Positions 21,190 to 32,847 are shown, counted from the stretch's first letter. The stretch is DNA of 59,149 nt from Scedosporium boydii (GCA_002221725.1 NJFT01000242.1:1-59149), one strand, 5' to 3'. Translations and numbers: made by a program. Notes: generated from the letters alone by a model not told the origin.

Positions 21190-24100
21190 CGCTGGCGTGG
21201 GATGTGCTCGCCTTCAACACATGTCGCAATTTATACACTCAAGTGTTACCACTATATATCACTCCTAGCACTCGCATTGCTGGCTCGTCGCCGCTAAATA
21301 TCGTACCCGACTCGACCGTTGATTCTCGATGTGGCGGCGCAGGGTCCCAGAGTTCTATCGGCTGGCGGAACAGGCGTATGGGTCTATTTAAGGGAGAGCG
21401 ACGAACTGTATCGAAAGGAAAATAGAGATAGTCGAGGAATAAAATGTAACTAGCGATCTACCGCGACGGCGAACAATAATGATATGAGACATTCAGCGCG
21501 AGTGACCGTCGAGTAAGCGTGGGGGAGGTCGAGGTCGGGGTCAAAGTTGGTGAAAGGAGGTGTTAAGAACCAGAATCCAGATATCATGACCCAGAGCACT
21601 GAAGGCCGGTTTGAGCTTAGCCCACCACCCAGCGACTAATAACCACCAGAGGCATATACGATAACTGAGACAACGGGGAAGGAGAAATTGTCGTGAAAAT
21701 TGAAAGCGATTTCAGTCATCAGAAAATATTCAGCCCAAATGAAGAGTTCTCGAGGTATTTAGGAGGTGCAAATTTGAAAAGGCCTACGACAAGTGACAGG
21801 GCAGAGTGGTCATGGAAGGAGCGAGAGACGTCGCAAGGAGAAACTGGAAGTGGAAAGAGCAAATGGGGGAAGAGGGGGGGAGGTACGAGGGACAGATGAC
21901 GACAAGCAGAGAGAGTAGGACCATGAGGGGGGATGAGGCTAGGTGTACTTTAACAAGTATAGAAGTGGATATCTGCACTGTGTCCTCTGGGTTCCGGGTA
22001 CCTTTTATACAATCTAAGTGAAGAGAGGGTCAACCTTTACTCGTGGGTAGTCAAGTCTGTAGAAGTACCGCATGCAAGTACAAGATGTGTGGGTGGTAGA
22101 TGATACGACCAACCATACAGGTACATTAACAGTAGCCAATTTGAGCTGCAGACGCCGAAAGAACGGAAGGTGGGAAGAGTGTGCCGACGCTGCGAGGCGA
22201 GACGGGCTAAAGTCGAAAGAAGAAGCCGGTAAAAAACAGCACAAGAATGGTCATATTGATGGTTGGGAAATGGAACCGGGGAATAAGCACTTCCATGATC
22301 GGTCCATCCAGCGACCTCCAAGTACTTCCCCCGTACATTACTGCTCTCCAGCTAGTTTAGTTTAGATATCCACTGCTGCCATGCATACGACGGGAGGAGA
22401 AACATGTCTCTCCTCAAGGTAACAAGACTTTCCAGATGCTTCGGTACCCCGAGAGACAGTATCGAAAGTTACTCAAAGGACTGTGTACATCAACACCCAT
22501 TTGGTGTTGATGGATGGCAGCTACGCTTCAACTGCACACTACACTACTTCCGTCCGCCGCCAAAAAAATCATTGATCAATATATTGAGATCAAAAAACCT
22601 CAAGCCTCTCTCCGACCCACTCATTCCCGCCGGCCGGTGGGCATCTTGAAGTGGTTGCAGGAACAGGCCCGTTGCAGGTCGAAACAGTCAGCACCCCCCT
22701 TTGGTCGCCAGTGGCCGGATGGTACTTCCCACACCACCCACCAACTCCAACGACTTGCAGCATCTCGTGAAATTTGATCGATGGTCTGGTTTCGCACATG
22801 GACACTATTGCACTCGGCATGTTTCCTGCGCTACATTAGGAACCCACGATACTTGATATCCCTGCCGATGGGGCTGGGCCGGAACTTGAAGACTGCTCCA
22901 GTGGATGAGATGTTGATAGGATCGTTTCACTACTTTTTTTTTTTTCGCTTTGCATAAAAAAGTATCGAGCCTGACTCTTTACGAACTCTCAAATACACCC
23001 TCAATCCATCGCATTGAATTTTGAGGGGGAGATGAGAAGGGCTGTTATCCCCCGATAGGCAAGCCACATCGTCCAAATCAACTCACACCAAGATTCAAAC
23101 CACGCCGTAGATATTGCATCGTCCAGGTCCCGAATGTATGTACTTCGAACTCCCATACACTCTTCATGGACATGGATCTGCTATGCATTGAGCTTCGTGG
23201 TTGGAAGATGCCCCAACCACCCCCATGCGGCCATTGGAGTGTTGACCCATGCAGGAGGCTGGTTCCGCCCTCAGACTGGTCAAAGGAATTGTTTCAGCGC
23301 CGCCGCCGATTCCCTCAGCAGCCAACAGTAGTCCGAGTTGACGCACACAGTAGGTATAAGCAAATTCCTGCGCTGGCGCATCGCCCTTTCTGATGAGATG
23401 TAGCCAACACCAAGCGGCCGCGTCGGACTGAGACCTGCTGGTGACCTCGGAAGAGACCTTTTGAGGCGAACTTTCAGCTATTATGGTGTCGCTCTGATCG
23501 TTGACTGTTGCCACTGGCGCCCTGGAAGTAGTGCTTGGCTCGGGATAACAGTAGCCTACGTCGTTTTGTTGCCTCCTTCATACCGAGGGTGTTCGGGTCC
23601 TTTACAAGCATGATGACTGACACTGCTTTTTCTTGGTCCCCTTGGATGGATCCGCACCTCCGTTCGTAGTTCCCGGAAGAGCGTCAAACCCACCTCGGGA
23701 CTGGCAAGGGATCGAAAACTTCCGAGCAGTGCGGGCCTAGGTCTGACCGGCCCCGCGCTCCCCGGGGAAAGAAAAGAACAAACCATCCCTTGCCCATTGA
23801 CAACGTCCCAAGAGTGTCTTGGATCACTTCAAATTGATTCTGTATTGATCGAGAACAGGGCACGGTCTTATTGGGCAATGGCGTCGGCGAAAGGAGTCGG
23901 TCGCCCCCGTATTGAACAAACTTGCTGGCGTATGCGGTAGAGCCAAGCCTCATGCCTTCTAGAACGTGGCACACCCTGGCAGGATAAAGCTTCTTTTGAC
24001 AAGCTCACGGTCTACCTATAGAAGCGCACCCGTCCTCGTACTCGGCGAGACTGCCGATGCGGTTGACTTGGCCATGTAACACGGAGTCCAGGCTTACAAG

Positions 24101-25445
24101 ACTGCCACTACTTGCTGCCCTGTAACAATAGCAATCGGAAGCGGACAGTTAGCCATGCTGGCGTCTCGCCCGAAAGTCGCGAGGGATGACTAGATTGAGA
24201 AGCTCCTCGCCTTATTCATGCACCACGAGCCAGGGATACTGACAGAGTCCTTCCGTGCTGTCGTCCATTTAGGACGAGCTGCATGAGAGTTTGCTTCTCG
24301 ATTACTCCAGTCCTCCTGTGACCGACCGGTAGAAGATGCTGTATGACACTTCTCAATTCGCTATCTAGGGGCCGTTTTGCTACCCTTGCGTTCCGAATCT
24401 GCATCTTTGGAATTTCGTACCACGGGGTAACGCGTCCTTGGTCCATCCTCGACGATAGGCATTTGCAGCACAGCTCTATGGATTGACCGCCCTTGCTCGT
24501 CCCCGTCTTTACGGGATTCAGGATGAGCTCAATCGACTACTTCAGTGGCGCTGCTAGCATTTGAAAACCATTTTGCCATTGGCAATTGAAAAAATTGAGC
24601 TCAAAAGTAGGTTGTTTTCTTGAGTCGAGTCGAACGTAACTTGTAACTTGACCCCAACGTTGAACTCCTCACATGGTTTCTCAGTTCGTGGGAAGTTGCG
24701 AAAAAGGTCACGACCCCGCGACCCCGCCCTGGAACAAACTTGGCAGTTGCTCCTCGCCTCGAGATGTCCTCCAGACACCGAGCCAGACACACGTTGTGTC
24801 CAAGCACACCGTAACTAGCAGTCAATCCTATATAATCCATATTCTATCACAGATCTCTGGGACCTGTTAAGAGGAGAAACAATAGCTATATCAATCAAAG
24901 ATTTAGGTGGATTATGTACATTCGTCCGAGTTCCAAACCTCGTACTCCAAGAGTCCAAGAGAATAGCGGGGTAAACCCCCCCTTACTGTGATGGGTGGTC
25001 TGGTTCCTCCTCCTTTTGGTGGGGTCAGAGAAGGTGACCCCTGGCAAAGCATCAATATTCATCCTCAAGCCACAGTCGCAACCACCAGGGTCTATTTCCA
25101 TGTTTATTCCTTCTTGGGCAAGATCTAAGGAGAATATCCGTGTAAGGGGAAATTGAATCTACAAAGTGTCCAAAACAAAACAAACCGTCAATTCAATCTG
25201 TCGTTGATCCTCACCGACTGTGTTACCACCCCGAGACCAGTCTGTAACCAGCTCCAACTCCGCCCCTCACTGCACCATACTTTCATACATACAATCCAAC
25301 CTAGTCTCTGAAGCTCACCGAATTCGCCGGCCGGATATCGTATCAATCCATTGATCCATTCTACGCCACCCTCCTAAAAACACCCCAGGCTCCTGCTTCT
25401 CTAGACCAAGGCACAAGTCGATAATTCTCAAACCAAGCTACAAAC
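21190..25445. other. 4.3 kb region without a recognisable gene
   Basis: The left part should contain the promoter and leader of the disordered-protein gene (minus strand) and the right part the amidohydrolase promoter. I saw a perfect 10-base-stem hairpin at 22488-22512. Frames between 23130 and 24450 on both strands are interrupted and match nothing I know. They could be relics of an old gene or element, but I could not support this. No TACGAAGTA copy was found here, unlike most other gene-free stretches. Confidence 0.5.
22488..22512. repeat. Hairpin, 10-base perfect stem and 5-base loop
   Basis: CATCAACACC, a CATTT loop, then GGTGTTGATG. No T-run follows and no gene is adjacent. Function unknown; a protein-binding palindrome is as likely as an RNA structure. 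Confidence 0.7.
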
Positions 25446-26535
25446 ATGGCCGGAATCCCAGTTATCGACTCTCATATCCACCTCTACCCAGAGGCTGAGA
25501 TGCCCACTTTAGCTTGGCTAAAGCCGGACCATCCTCTCGCAAGTGAGCATTCTGTTACCGAATATGCCTCTGCCGCGGGCTCTTGCAAGTCTCTGAAGGG
25601 TTATATCCTTGTCGAGACCAATCGCAAGCAAGAACTCAGCGAGGAGGGGTGGAAGTATCCGCTGGTCGAGGTAGCTTGGATGAGCCGAGTAGCGACTGGG
25701 AATGCGCTCGAGGAAGAGGACTTTACCTCTGAAGATGCGAAGAAGTGCCTGGCCATCATTCCATGGGCACCCGTGCCAAGTGGACCAGAGGCGCTGGAAA
25801 AGTATCTAGCGAAGGTCGAGGAGGCTGCTGGCGATGCTTGGGGAAAGGTGAAGGGATTCCGTTATCTGCTGCAAGACAAGCCCGGCGGAACGATGTTGAC
25901 CGAGGAGTTCGTTGGGGCCATCAAGTACCTTGGCAAGAGAGGATTCATCTTCGAGGTTGGTGTCGACCAACACCGAAGGGGAAAGAAGCAGTTGGACGAG
26001 CTGGTGGAGTTGATTAGTCGCGCCCATGAAGACGTTCCGGACGAAGAGAAGGTGACTTTCATCATCAGTAAGTTTCTTCGCACGCATATTCCCCCCCGTC
26101 CCCATTTCATGAGCTCCGTTCGAACTGACTCTTCTAGACCACATGTGCAAGCCCGACCTCACCATCTATAACTTGTCTGACAAAGGCTTCACAAACTGGC
26201 GCACCGCCATCTACACGCTCAGTCGATGCGAGAAAACCTTCATACAGCTCAGCGGCGGCTTCTCCGAGATGACCGACTCTCTCAAAAACCAGTCGCCGGA
26301 TGAGATTTTTGAAGCTATCTTCCCCTGGTTCGGCATCCTTCTAGCCACCATTGGTACTGAGAAGCTTATTTTTGGAAGCGACTGGCCCATCTCCACGGTC
26401 GGTGTCGAAGGAAATGCCTGGGAAAAGTGGCACGGAGTCGTCAGCAGGATGTGTTATATGGCGTCCTTGACTGAGGAGAAGCAGAAGCTGCTTTATGCTG
26501 AAAACGCAATTAAGGCGTTCAATCTTGATGTCTAA
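25446..26535 (+). CDS. Amidohydrolase (Amidohydro_2 family), metal-dependent hydrolase
   Basis: Two exons (25446-26067, 26138-26535) give 339 residues. The TIM-barrel amidohydrolase metal site is visible: D8-S-H10-I-H12 near the N-terminus, His in the central VDQH and NHMCKP motifs, and the terminal Asp in FGSDWPIS (D289). The 70-base intron splits the N of NHMCKP, which confirms the joint. Relatives hydrolyse lactones or decarboxylate aromatic acids; fungal L-rhamnono-lactonase is one possibility. No sugar-pathway gene lies beside it, so the substrate stays open. Probably cytosolic, with no signal peptide. The gene converges with the HD-domain gene, 204 bases apart. Confidence 0.87.
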
Positions 26536-26739
26536 AGTAATGAATACGGAACAAAGACAGTTTTTCGGAGGAGTATATCTAAAACTACTGGCACACCTAG
26601 GAGACAGAAGCCCTCGAAATTAGGACATGTACGCATACATGGACTCGAGTAAAAAGTCGAGTAATATGCGTTAAGGAGTTTAGACCACTCTATGTTGATT
26701 TCCATAGTGACGTCCGCAGTTACGTATTCCAGACACCCC

Positions 26740-27525
26740 TTAGATATCGCTCACTGATTTTGTCTCATCCTCCCACCACGAGGCAAACGTCCTCAACCTC
26801 TCAGCCCTTTCCTTAGCCAGCTTCCTTCCGGTGTCTGTCTTCATCATACCTTCAAGGAGAAGTAACTTCTCATCAAAATGATCTAAAGTGTCCCCCAAAG
26901 TGCGACCTTTGGCTCCGCCAAAAGCAAAGGTCCTGCCTATGCCCACGGCACCGATGGCATCTAGCCGGTCCGCGTCCTGCACGATGGCGACTGCGATAGA
27001 ATTCGACCTCAAAATTAGCTTCAATATACTCAACCACCCACCGGCGGATTATACTCCGGGATTCTACTCTTATGAGGTTCTTCCACAGGGCAAACTGTCG
27101 GGTCGTCGAAAGGAAGGTAAGAACGCACGCTCAGGGTAAATCGCAATCAATCTCTTCACCCTCTCCGGATCTTTCACCTCGCTCGAATAGCTCACTCCAA
27201 GGCAAATTGTCTGCACCCTATCGGCAAGCTCCTCATCGGCGCCGAATCCTAAGAGCACTTCTCGTACCACGGTCTCGGGGTTCTCTCCTTCACGAAGGTA
27301 CTTCTTGTCGCCGACGTCATGGAGCAGCGCGGAGAGGGTGACGACAGACGCGTCGGCTGGCTTCTCGGGAGACGACTCGGTAGATTGGATGATCTTGGCG
27401 AGGTGAACAACGCGCTTGATGTGGTTGAAGTCGTGGGATCCGTCGTAGTTGGACATGTAGGTGCGGACGTAGTCTGTGACCTTGGGGATGAGAGAGTCGG
27501 GGATGCCGGGGCCAACTGACGCCAT
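26740..27525 (-). CDS. HD-domain phosphohydrolase (YedJ-like)
   Basis: Two exons on the minus strand (27525-27129, 26990-26740) give 215 residues. The HD metal site is complete: H31 in DGSHDFNH, H69-D70 in SALLHDVGD, and D138 in VQDADRLDA. This order and spacing fit the small YedJ-like hydrolases, which are probably active on nucleotides or other phosphate esters; the true substrate is unknown. The 138-base intron uses a GTGCGT donor and joins IYPE to LAIVQDAD, giving a continuous family-like sequence. Cytosolic by appearance. A GACGTCA half-CRE at 27619-27625 lies about 95 bases before the start. The first ATG was used. Confidence 0.87.
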
Positions 27526-27970
27526 CTTGATAGTTTAGTGTAAGAGAATGCCAGGGAAGGTGGCCTCTTTAGCACGTAGGTAATCCGAAAGACTGGGCGC
27601 ATAATATTTAGTCGAGAAGACGTCAACGCCAGATTTACGGAGTCTTGAATAACTAGGGAACACACACAATTTATCAGCCAAAACTGGCAGATCCACTAAG
27701 ATCTCTTCCAAGACCTCAATCTGAGGCTCCCGCTTTCATTAATCTTGGGTGTAGAATGTGTGTGTCAAAGCCTTCTTCTGCTCTTAATCTCGAGATAGCC
27801 AGAGTTGTTGGGAGGGGAAGCTTCACACAACTACGAGAGCGGTGATAATAGTAGTGTCCCGACAGCCTGGCAACGACGATCCCGCACTTCTAAATCAGAA
27901 CACTCAACTCCACCCATGGCTAAACCTTCCTAAAGAACTTAGGGAGATAGGGTATCTTGACTACTTTAAC
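27526..27970. promoter_or_regulatory. Promoter region of the HD gene, with a CRE-like site
   Basis: Upstream of the minus-strand HD gene. It contains AGACGTCAA with core GACGTCA at 27619-27625. The right part would be the promoter of the tentative gene at 27971. Nothing else recognised. Confidence 0.4.
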
Positions 27971-28345
27971 ATGGATTCCAAAAAGAAAGACAATCACAGA
28001 GACATTTCTCGATTCGCTCGCCTCAAGATCTTTGGTGACCGGACCACGTGATCTCACTCTTTTCCAACACCTGCCCAAACCAAGCAGAGGCACCGTCTCA
28101 ATCTGATCAACGACAACAACACCAAGCCAAACCCGATGTCGATTTCTTCTTTCAATGTAAGCTGACTCGTATGCGTCTGTCCCATTTCGATTCATCACCG
28201 ATCACAAGATGCCGCCTACCGCGAGATCCCTCGCCACTTAGATTGCGATGAAGAATTCCAGAGTCGCATAACCGAGCGACACCTCTCATGTCTCGCTATC
28301 CTTGTGACCAGAGCGTACATAGCCGCCGACAGCTCACCTCACTGA
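27971..28345 (+). CDS. Tentative small three-exon gene, function unknown
   Basis: Proposed exons are 27971-28033, 28084-28147 and 28200-28345, about 90 residues, starting MDSKKKDNHRD and ending AADSSPH. Evidence is indirect. The second join (donor GTAAGC) links VDFFFQ to YAAYREIPRHLDCDEEF, a stretch that reads like real protein with no stop for 45 codons. The first join needs a weak GTGACC donor. Both introns are about 50 bases, near the fungal minimum. I recognise no family. The last exon is the most believable part; the first may be wrong. It may also be a gene remnant. Confidence 0.25.
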
Positions 28346-29287
28346 CTTACGCAGTCCATTGCATGCAGCCAACCGGAATGCTCGCCCATCGGCACTTTTA
28401 GTTCCTTCCGAATTTTATTGCTCCGTCGCCCGCTTCTTACGGAGTAAAAAGGCCGTGTGGGGATGCTACTGAAGAATTTGTTCTCGCTCGCTTGGGTAAA
28501 AGTAAAAAAAGGTGGGTAGGAAAATGTAGGTGGGAGGGGGGAATATGGAACTAGGATAGCTGATCGTATATGCGATCCTCCTGGGTTGTAGTGCGTCTGG
28601 CGGCGCTTAATTCACTGATCCTGGGGGCCGATTCGGTTGAGGTGCAGAATTCGGTTGATGCAGGCGTGGTGGTGATCATGACGGGGTCAATGGGTCATGA
28701 ACTATTGCATGCTTGGGCTCATGGGTGGGTGAGGGTCCATTGTCGATGTCATCTTGGCCTTGAGCTTTACTCAATGGAGAAGTATTCTGCATCACTCGCA
28801 TGGGTAGGCTAATCGTCCAGCCGCGATTGACGAAGACGAGTTAGGAGTTGCCTGTCTTGGGTAGTCCCTGTTGATTATCCAGACTCTAGAGGCACAGCGA
28901 CATCAGAATTGCTAGGTCGTTCCATGACTGGTTCGAGAAAATGCATTTCGAGAAAGGTCAAGACTGCCCTCGATTTCAAGCGCCATCTTCGAACCTACAG
29001 CGACTGTATGGCCACTCGGGTCAAGAAAAGTTCCAATGACCCGGTCTCCACGCGGCCACGAAATACATTTAACATTCCAGACCACATCCTTCGTCACCAG
29101 AGGTCATGATCATGTTCGTTTGAGCTGTAATAGATACAGACGCAATCCCACAATGGTCAGGCCTCCCTTGACGAATCAAGTAAGCGCAGGGTTTATGTTC
29201 TTCGTCGGTAGAGCTTACTTCGTCTAGAGCAGTGAATGAATCGCATGAAAAAGTTTCGTACCCACATCAATCACTATCACCAATTGA

Positions 29288-29311
29288 TTCTTCTTCTTCT
29301 TCTTCTTCTTC
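29288..29311. repeat. (TTC)8 microsatellite
   Basis: Eight perfect TTC units. Non-coding on my reading. Confidence 0.85.
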
Positions 29312-29462
29312 GCGGGTTTCCATTGGCCCTATCCATCCCATCTCATTGATGCGGACATGGACAAGGACAAACAGAGATGGAAAAACAGGCAGGAGTTTGG
29401 CTCCTTTGTGCAAGTACGAAGTACTTCTGGGCGTGCTTCGATCTTGGCACCCGGCCGGGACC

Positions 29463-29621
29463 TCTCATTGGTCAAGACCGTATTCTCCCTCACTGTGTGA
29501 CGCCGCATTCAGTGTGAGTGGGACTGGCGCGACCAGGGCGACCACAGACCACGGCCAATGAGAATATCGCGTTAGACGCTCATTTAAACAAAAATAGGCA
29601 TCGGGTGTGGATTCTCATTGG
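29463..29621. promoter_or_regulatory. Three TCTCATTGG (CCAAT-box) sites
   Basis: TCTCATTGG at 29463-29471 and 29613-29621, and its complement CCAATGAGA at 29555-29563. CCAAT is bound by the Hap complex in fungi. The nine-base identity and close spacing are unusual. They lie about 1.3 kb before the next start codon, so any link to a gene is uncertain. Confidence 0.4.
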
Positions 29622-30900
29622 TTGGCTTGCATCACCCTGCTTAACCGCCAGAGTCGGCACTACTGCACGCAGGCCAAGAAGAAGGTGGTGGTTCTGCAAG
29701 TCTTCCAGTCCATCCACTTCCTGGCTTTCTCACTTCCTCGCGCATCCGAAAGACGAAGTACGTAGTCCGGCCACGAAAAGGGTACACGGGAGAAGCAGGC
29801 AGGCTTGCTCTCCCATCCACCATTAGTAGGGGAGGACCGACCGACGTGTCTAGCATGATCATGATCATGGAGCAGACGAAGAGAACTCGCGCTGAATGAT
29901 CATGTCTTTCCCCCACTCTCTTTAACACTTTATGAGCTTATTTCTCGAAATCGAGAGCCCTGTTCGCATAAGTAGCCATCGTGCTGAACGGCTCGCCAGG
30001 CAATACTTCATATTTCCCCTGCCCCTTGCCAGGACAGCGACCACTACCACAGCAGGGCCAAGCGTTGAAATATCTACGATGTATAATTACTTCGACCGCC
30101 TTCCGACAGTCTACTTCGCAGACAGATTTGGCCGAGGGACAAAGAGGTACCATTCCCAGTCTCTGTAAGGGAACTGCGGAGTAGTAAGTACGTACTGAGA
30201 TACAGGTAGTACTAGTAGTACCTGGTAGTGGTGTTTCCTTCAGCCGTGTCCGCCCACCAAGGGTGCTCGCATTGTTATTGCGCACTGCAACCTGTTCCAA
30301 TATGTGATAGCGGTTGCTTCGTTATCCACATGCAGGTTTCTGCATGCACACATACCACCCTCATTGGACGAATGTTCTGTTCCTTTCCTGGCATCCCTTG
30401 ACTTTCTCGCACCCCATGAACCGGTCTCTTCCAAGGTCGCTCCCCCCTCCATTCCGTCGTCCGAAATGGCCTCGCCCTGTGTGGCCATCGATTTGTATAT
30501 AGATGGCCGCCACACTCCGCCCCCAATTCTTCCTCCTTTCTCTTTTTCTTCTCCAGCAAGAAATTCAACCATCTTAATCAGTTTTTGTCTTTTCCTCCTT
30601 TACACCTCTTTCTTTGTCTTGTCTTTTGCTTCGTGGGCTGGTCTCACTCTTAATCATAAAAAATCACAAAATCGATATCGCACTTGCACTTACATTCCCC
30701 CTGTTTATACACACCACCGCAAGTTTCAAGCTCACTGGTTGACTTGAGACTCTAATACAAGGAAAGCAAACTGGTTTTGTCTTGCTCAGCAAACGTCTCC
30801 TCAAAATAATCAATTCTTTTTTCGAGTTTCGTTCGCATCGCTCTCTTTTTCAATTTTTGGACCTTCAAGTACCGAAACAATCACACTTAATCAAGCCAAA

Positions 30901-31764
30901 ATGTCGTCCACTCAACTCAGCTTCTCCCTCCGCGTCTCCTCCGGCGTCAAGTCCGTCCATCTTTTGGGCTCCTGGGACAACTACGCCGGACAGCTCCCGC
31001 TCTCGAAGGACAAGACCTCCAGCAAGTCTGGCTCTTGGAAGGGTACTTTCCGCTTCTCCAGCTCCACCCTCAAGTCCGGTCAACGCTACTGGTACTACTA
31101 CATCATCGACGGCTACCACGTCTCCCACAACCCGTCGGTTGAGTCTACCGTCGAGCCCACCACTGGCCGCTCTCTCAACATCCTTGACCTGCCCAAGGGC
31201 TCCAGCAGCAAGTCCTCTTCCTCAAGCAAGTCTTCTTCTTCGAGCAAGTCTTCCTCGTCCTCCAGCAAGTCCTCCAGCAGGTCTTCCAGCAAGTCATCTT
31301 CCAGCAGCAGGAGCTCTTCTTCCTCCAAGAGCTCTTCCCGCAGCCGGTCCTCCTCTGGTGATATCCCCAAGGGCCGCCCGCTCTCCGTCTCCCAGATCAA
31401 GGCTCCCAGGCCCGTCAACCCCAGTGCTACCCGCACCATTCTGGACTACGACGAGGATATGGACGACCTCGCTACTCGCTTCAACGCTGCTGACATCGAG
31501 GATTCCGACATCGAGTCGTCCGATGAGGACTCCGACGTCAGCTACCGCTCCAGCCCCTCGAGCGACGTCTCCGGCTACAGCACTCCCCTCTCGGACTGCT
31601 CCACCTGCTCCTGCGAGCGCTATGGCATCACCCGCAAGGGCGAGCGCGTCCGCCTCGACTGCGGTGGTTCCCGCTGCGGCTACGATGACTCCTCTTGCTC
31701 CGACTCCGAGGAGGAGTACGTCAGCAACAACTCTCGTCGCAACGGTGTTGTCATGCGCGGGTAA
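30901..31764 (+). CDS. esdC: EsdC-like protein with glycogen-binding (AMPK/CBM48-type) domain
   Basis: A single exon of 287 residues. Residues 4-97 resemble the AMPK glycogen-binding domain: VKSVHLLGSWDNY, then GSWKGTFRF, RYWYYYIIDGYHVSHN and GRSLNILD. A Ser-rich tract with regular Lys/Arg follows at about 98-155. Then comes SVSQIKAPRPVNPSATRT, an acidic Ser/Asp segment, and a Cys-containing end (CSCERYGITRKGERVRLDCGGSRCGY). This layout fits EsdC, a protein of early sexual development in Aspergillus nidulans. Members may bind starch or glycogen-like glucans; no catalytic domain is present. The Ser tract uses mixed Ser codons, so it is not simple slippage. The symbol is my best match, not proven. 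A longer frame in another phase (30782-31852) is a shadow. Confidence 0.65.
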   Translation: MSSTQLSFSLRVSSGVKSVHLLGSWDNYAGQLPLSKDKTSSKSGSWKGTFRFSSSTLKSGQRYWYYYIIDGYHVSHNPSVESTVEPTTGRSLNILDLPKGSSSKSSSSSKSSSSSKSSSSSSKSSSRSSSKSSSSSRSSSSSKSSSRSRSSSGDIPKGRPLSVSQIKAPRPVNPSATRTILDYDEDMDDLATRFNAADIEDSDIESSDEDSDVSYRSSPSSDVSGYSTPLSDCSTCSCERYGITRKGERVRLDCGGSRCGYDDSSCSDSEEEYVSNNSRRNGVVMRG

Positions 31765-32847
31765 ATGTCTAGCCCTGACTTGCCAAGCACATTTCGGAAT
31801 GTCTTTGATGTCGCTTTTTTCTTCGATGATGACTACATTCTTTTTTTCATAACGCTATAGTCTCTTTTTTAATGAAGCTGCCCTTACGACATTCATTACC
31901 CTCCTCCCGAGTTGGTCATGTTGTTTTTCTTCTTCGATGGCATGGTCGTGCCCTGGACGCTTCGAGGTCCCGGCACGCCAACTCGGCGAGTCCCTTGATG
32001 TTGGTTGTTTTACATGCAACAGTCAAGCCCCCCTTCTGCATCCCGTCCCCAGAGGAGAATGCGCGGTTGAGAGCCAATACAAGCATGCGAAGGCTGGTTC
32101 CTTCGTGCGCGTGGATCTCCCCCTTCATTCCTCGTCCAAAATGGGTCGATGCCTACGACCTGCCCCGGTCGGAATGGGAACTTCCCATCTCGGCCGCTCC
32201 GGCAGAAGCACTGGTTTCTTTTGTGTTCCTGCCATTCGACAAGTTTTTGGAAGCTTTCTCAGAAGCAAGAACGTTGACGTGTCCATCAGCGGGATTTGTT
32301 TGGGAAACCCTGCATTCCAGTCGAAGTTGTTGTGGCCTTGGATTCTCTGTATCTGAGCCAGCCACCATGTGAGGAGGAGTGGGTGTAAATGTTCAAGCAG
32401 ATAGTATACCCAGCGAATAGAGGCCACTGGAATCTATTCAAAAGAACTGTCCTAACTAGATCTTTTTTGTGTCATCCATTGTGCTTGTGCTTTCCCCCGT
32501 AATCATAAACCTCTTTAAGAAGCAGAACTCGCTCCCTTGGTACCTGTCCCTATCCACATCTATCCCTTGCCTCGAAGCCAATGCTTTGCTTCTATCCGAG
32601 CCAAATTATTCTCTTACATCCAGCTTGAAAAGCAAATCCGACAGAGTCCAAGTACTGGCTACCTGTAGACAACAAAAGCTAAATGATGTCTAGTAGTCTT
32701 TACAGATGAGCGAAGTAGGTTCTATTACATGTTAGGTTAACAAGAAAAGGGCTTTACACGCCGAATGCCCCTGCCAAAACAAAACTCCAATCCCAACATC
32801 CAAACAAGCAAAGCGAAGAGAAAAGAAAAGCGCATTTCCACCCTTGG
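31765..32847. other. Convergent intergenic region, 1.1 kb
   Basis: It holds the 3' ends of the esdC-like and GPI-protein genes. A 166-codon plus-strand frame (31872-32372) overlaps minus-strand frames and shows no family features. No repeat recognised. Confidence 0.5.

Larger units (their letters stand above)
28346..30900. other. 2.6 kb intergenic region and esdC-like promoter/leader
   Basis: It contains TACGGAGTA at 28438, a (TTC)8 microsatellite at 29288-29311, TACGAAGTA at 29415, three copies of TCTCATTGG (one inverted) between 29463 and 29621, and AGTAC-rich sequence at 30180-30225. The last 400 bases are CT-rich with T-rich stretches, typical of a strong fungal promoter and leader. Frames here, including those of about 110 codons at 29232 and 30240, have no domain. 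Confidence 0.55.

Noticed and set aside
23164..23514. A 116-codon minus-strand frame with a stretch (GRMGVVGAS) faintly like a polyketide synthase acyltransferase
   Set aside because: No GHSxGE active-site motif and no ketosynthase or other domain on either side; neighbouring frames do not extend the likeness. Chance resemblance is more likely.
30782..31852. A 356-codon plus-strand frame overlapping the esdC-like gene
   Set aside because: It is a shifted reading of the Ser-rich coding region and gives a low-complexity Ala/Ser/Pro sequence; the glycogen-binding domain is in the other frame.
31872..32372. A 166-codon frame after the esdC-like gene
   Set aside because: Lies in the expected 3' untranslated region, conflicts with open frames on both strands and lacks any domain.
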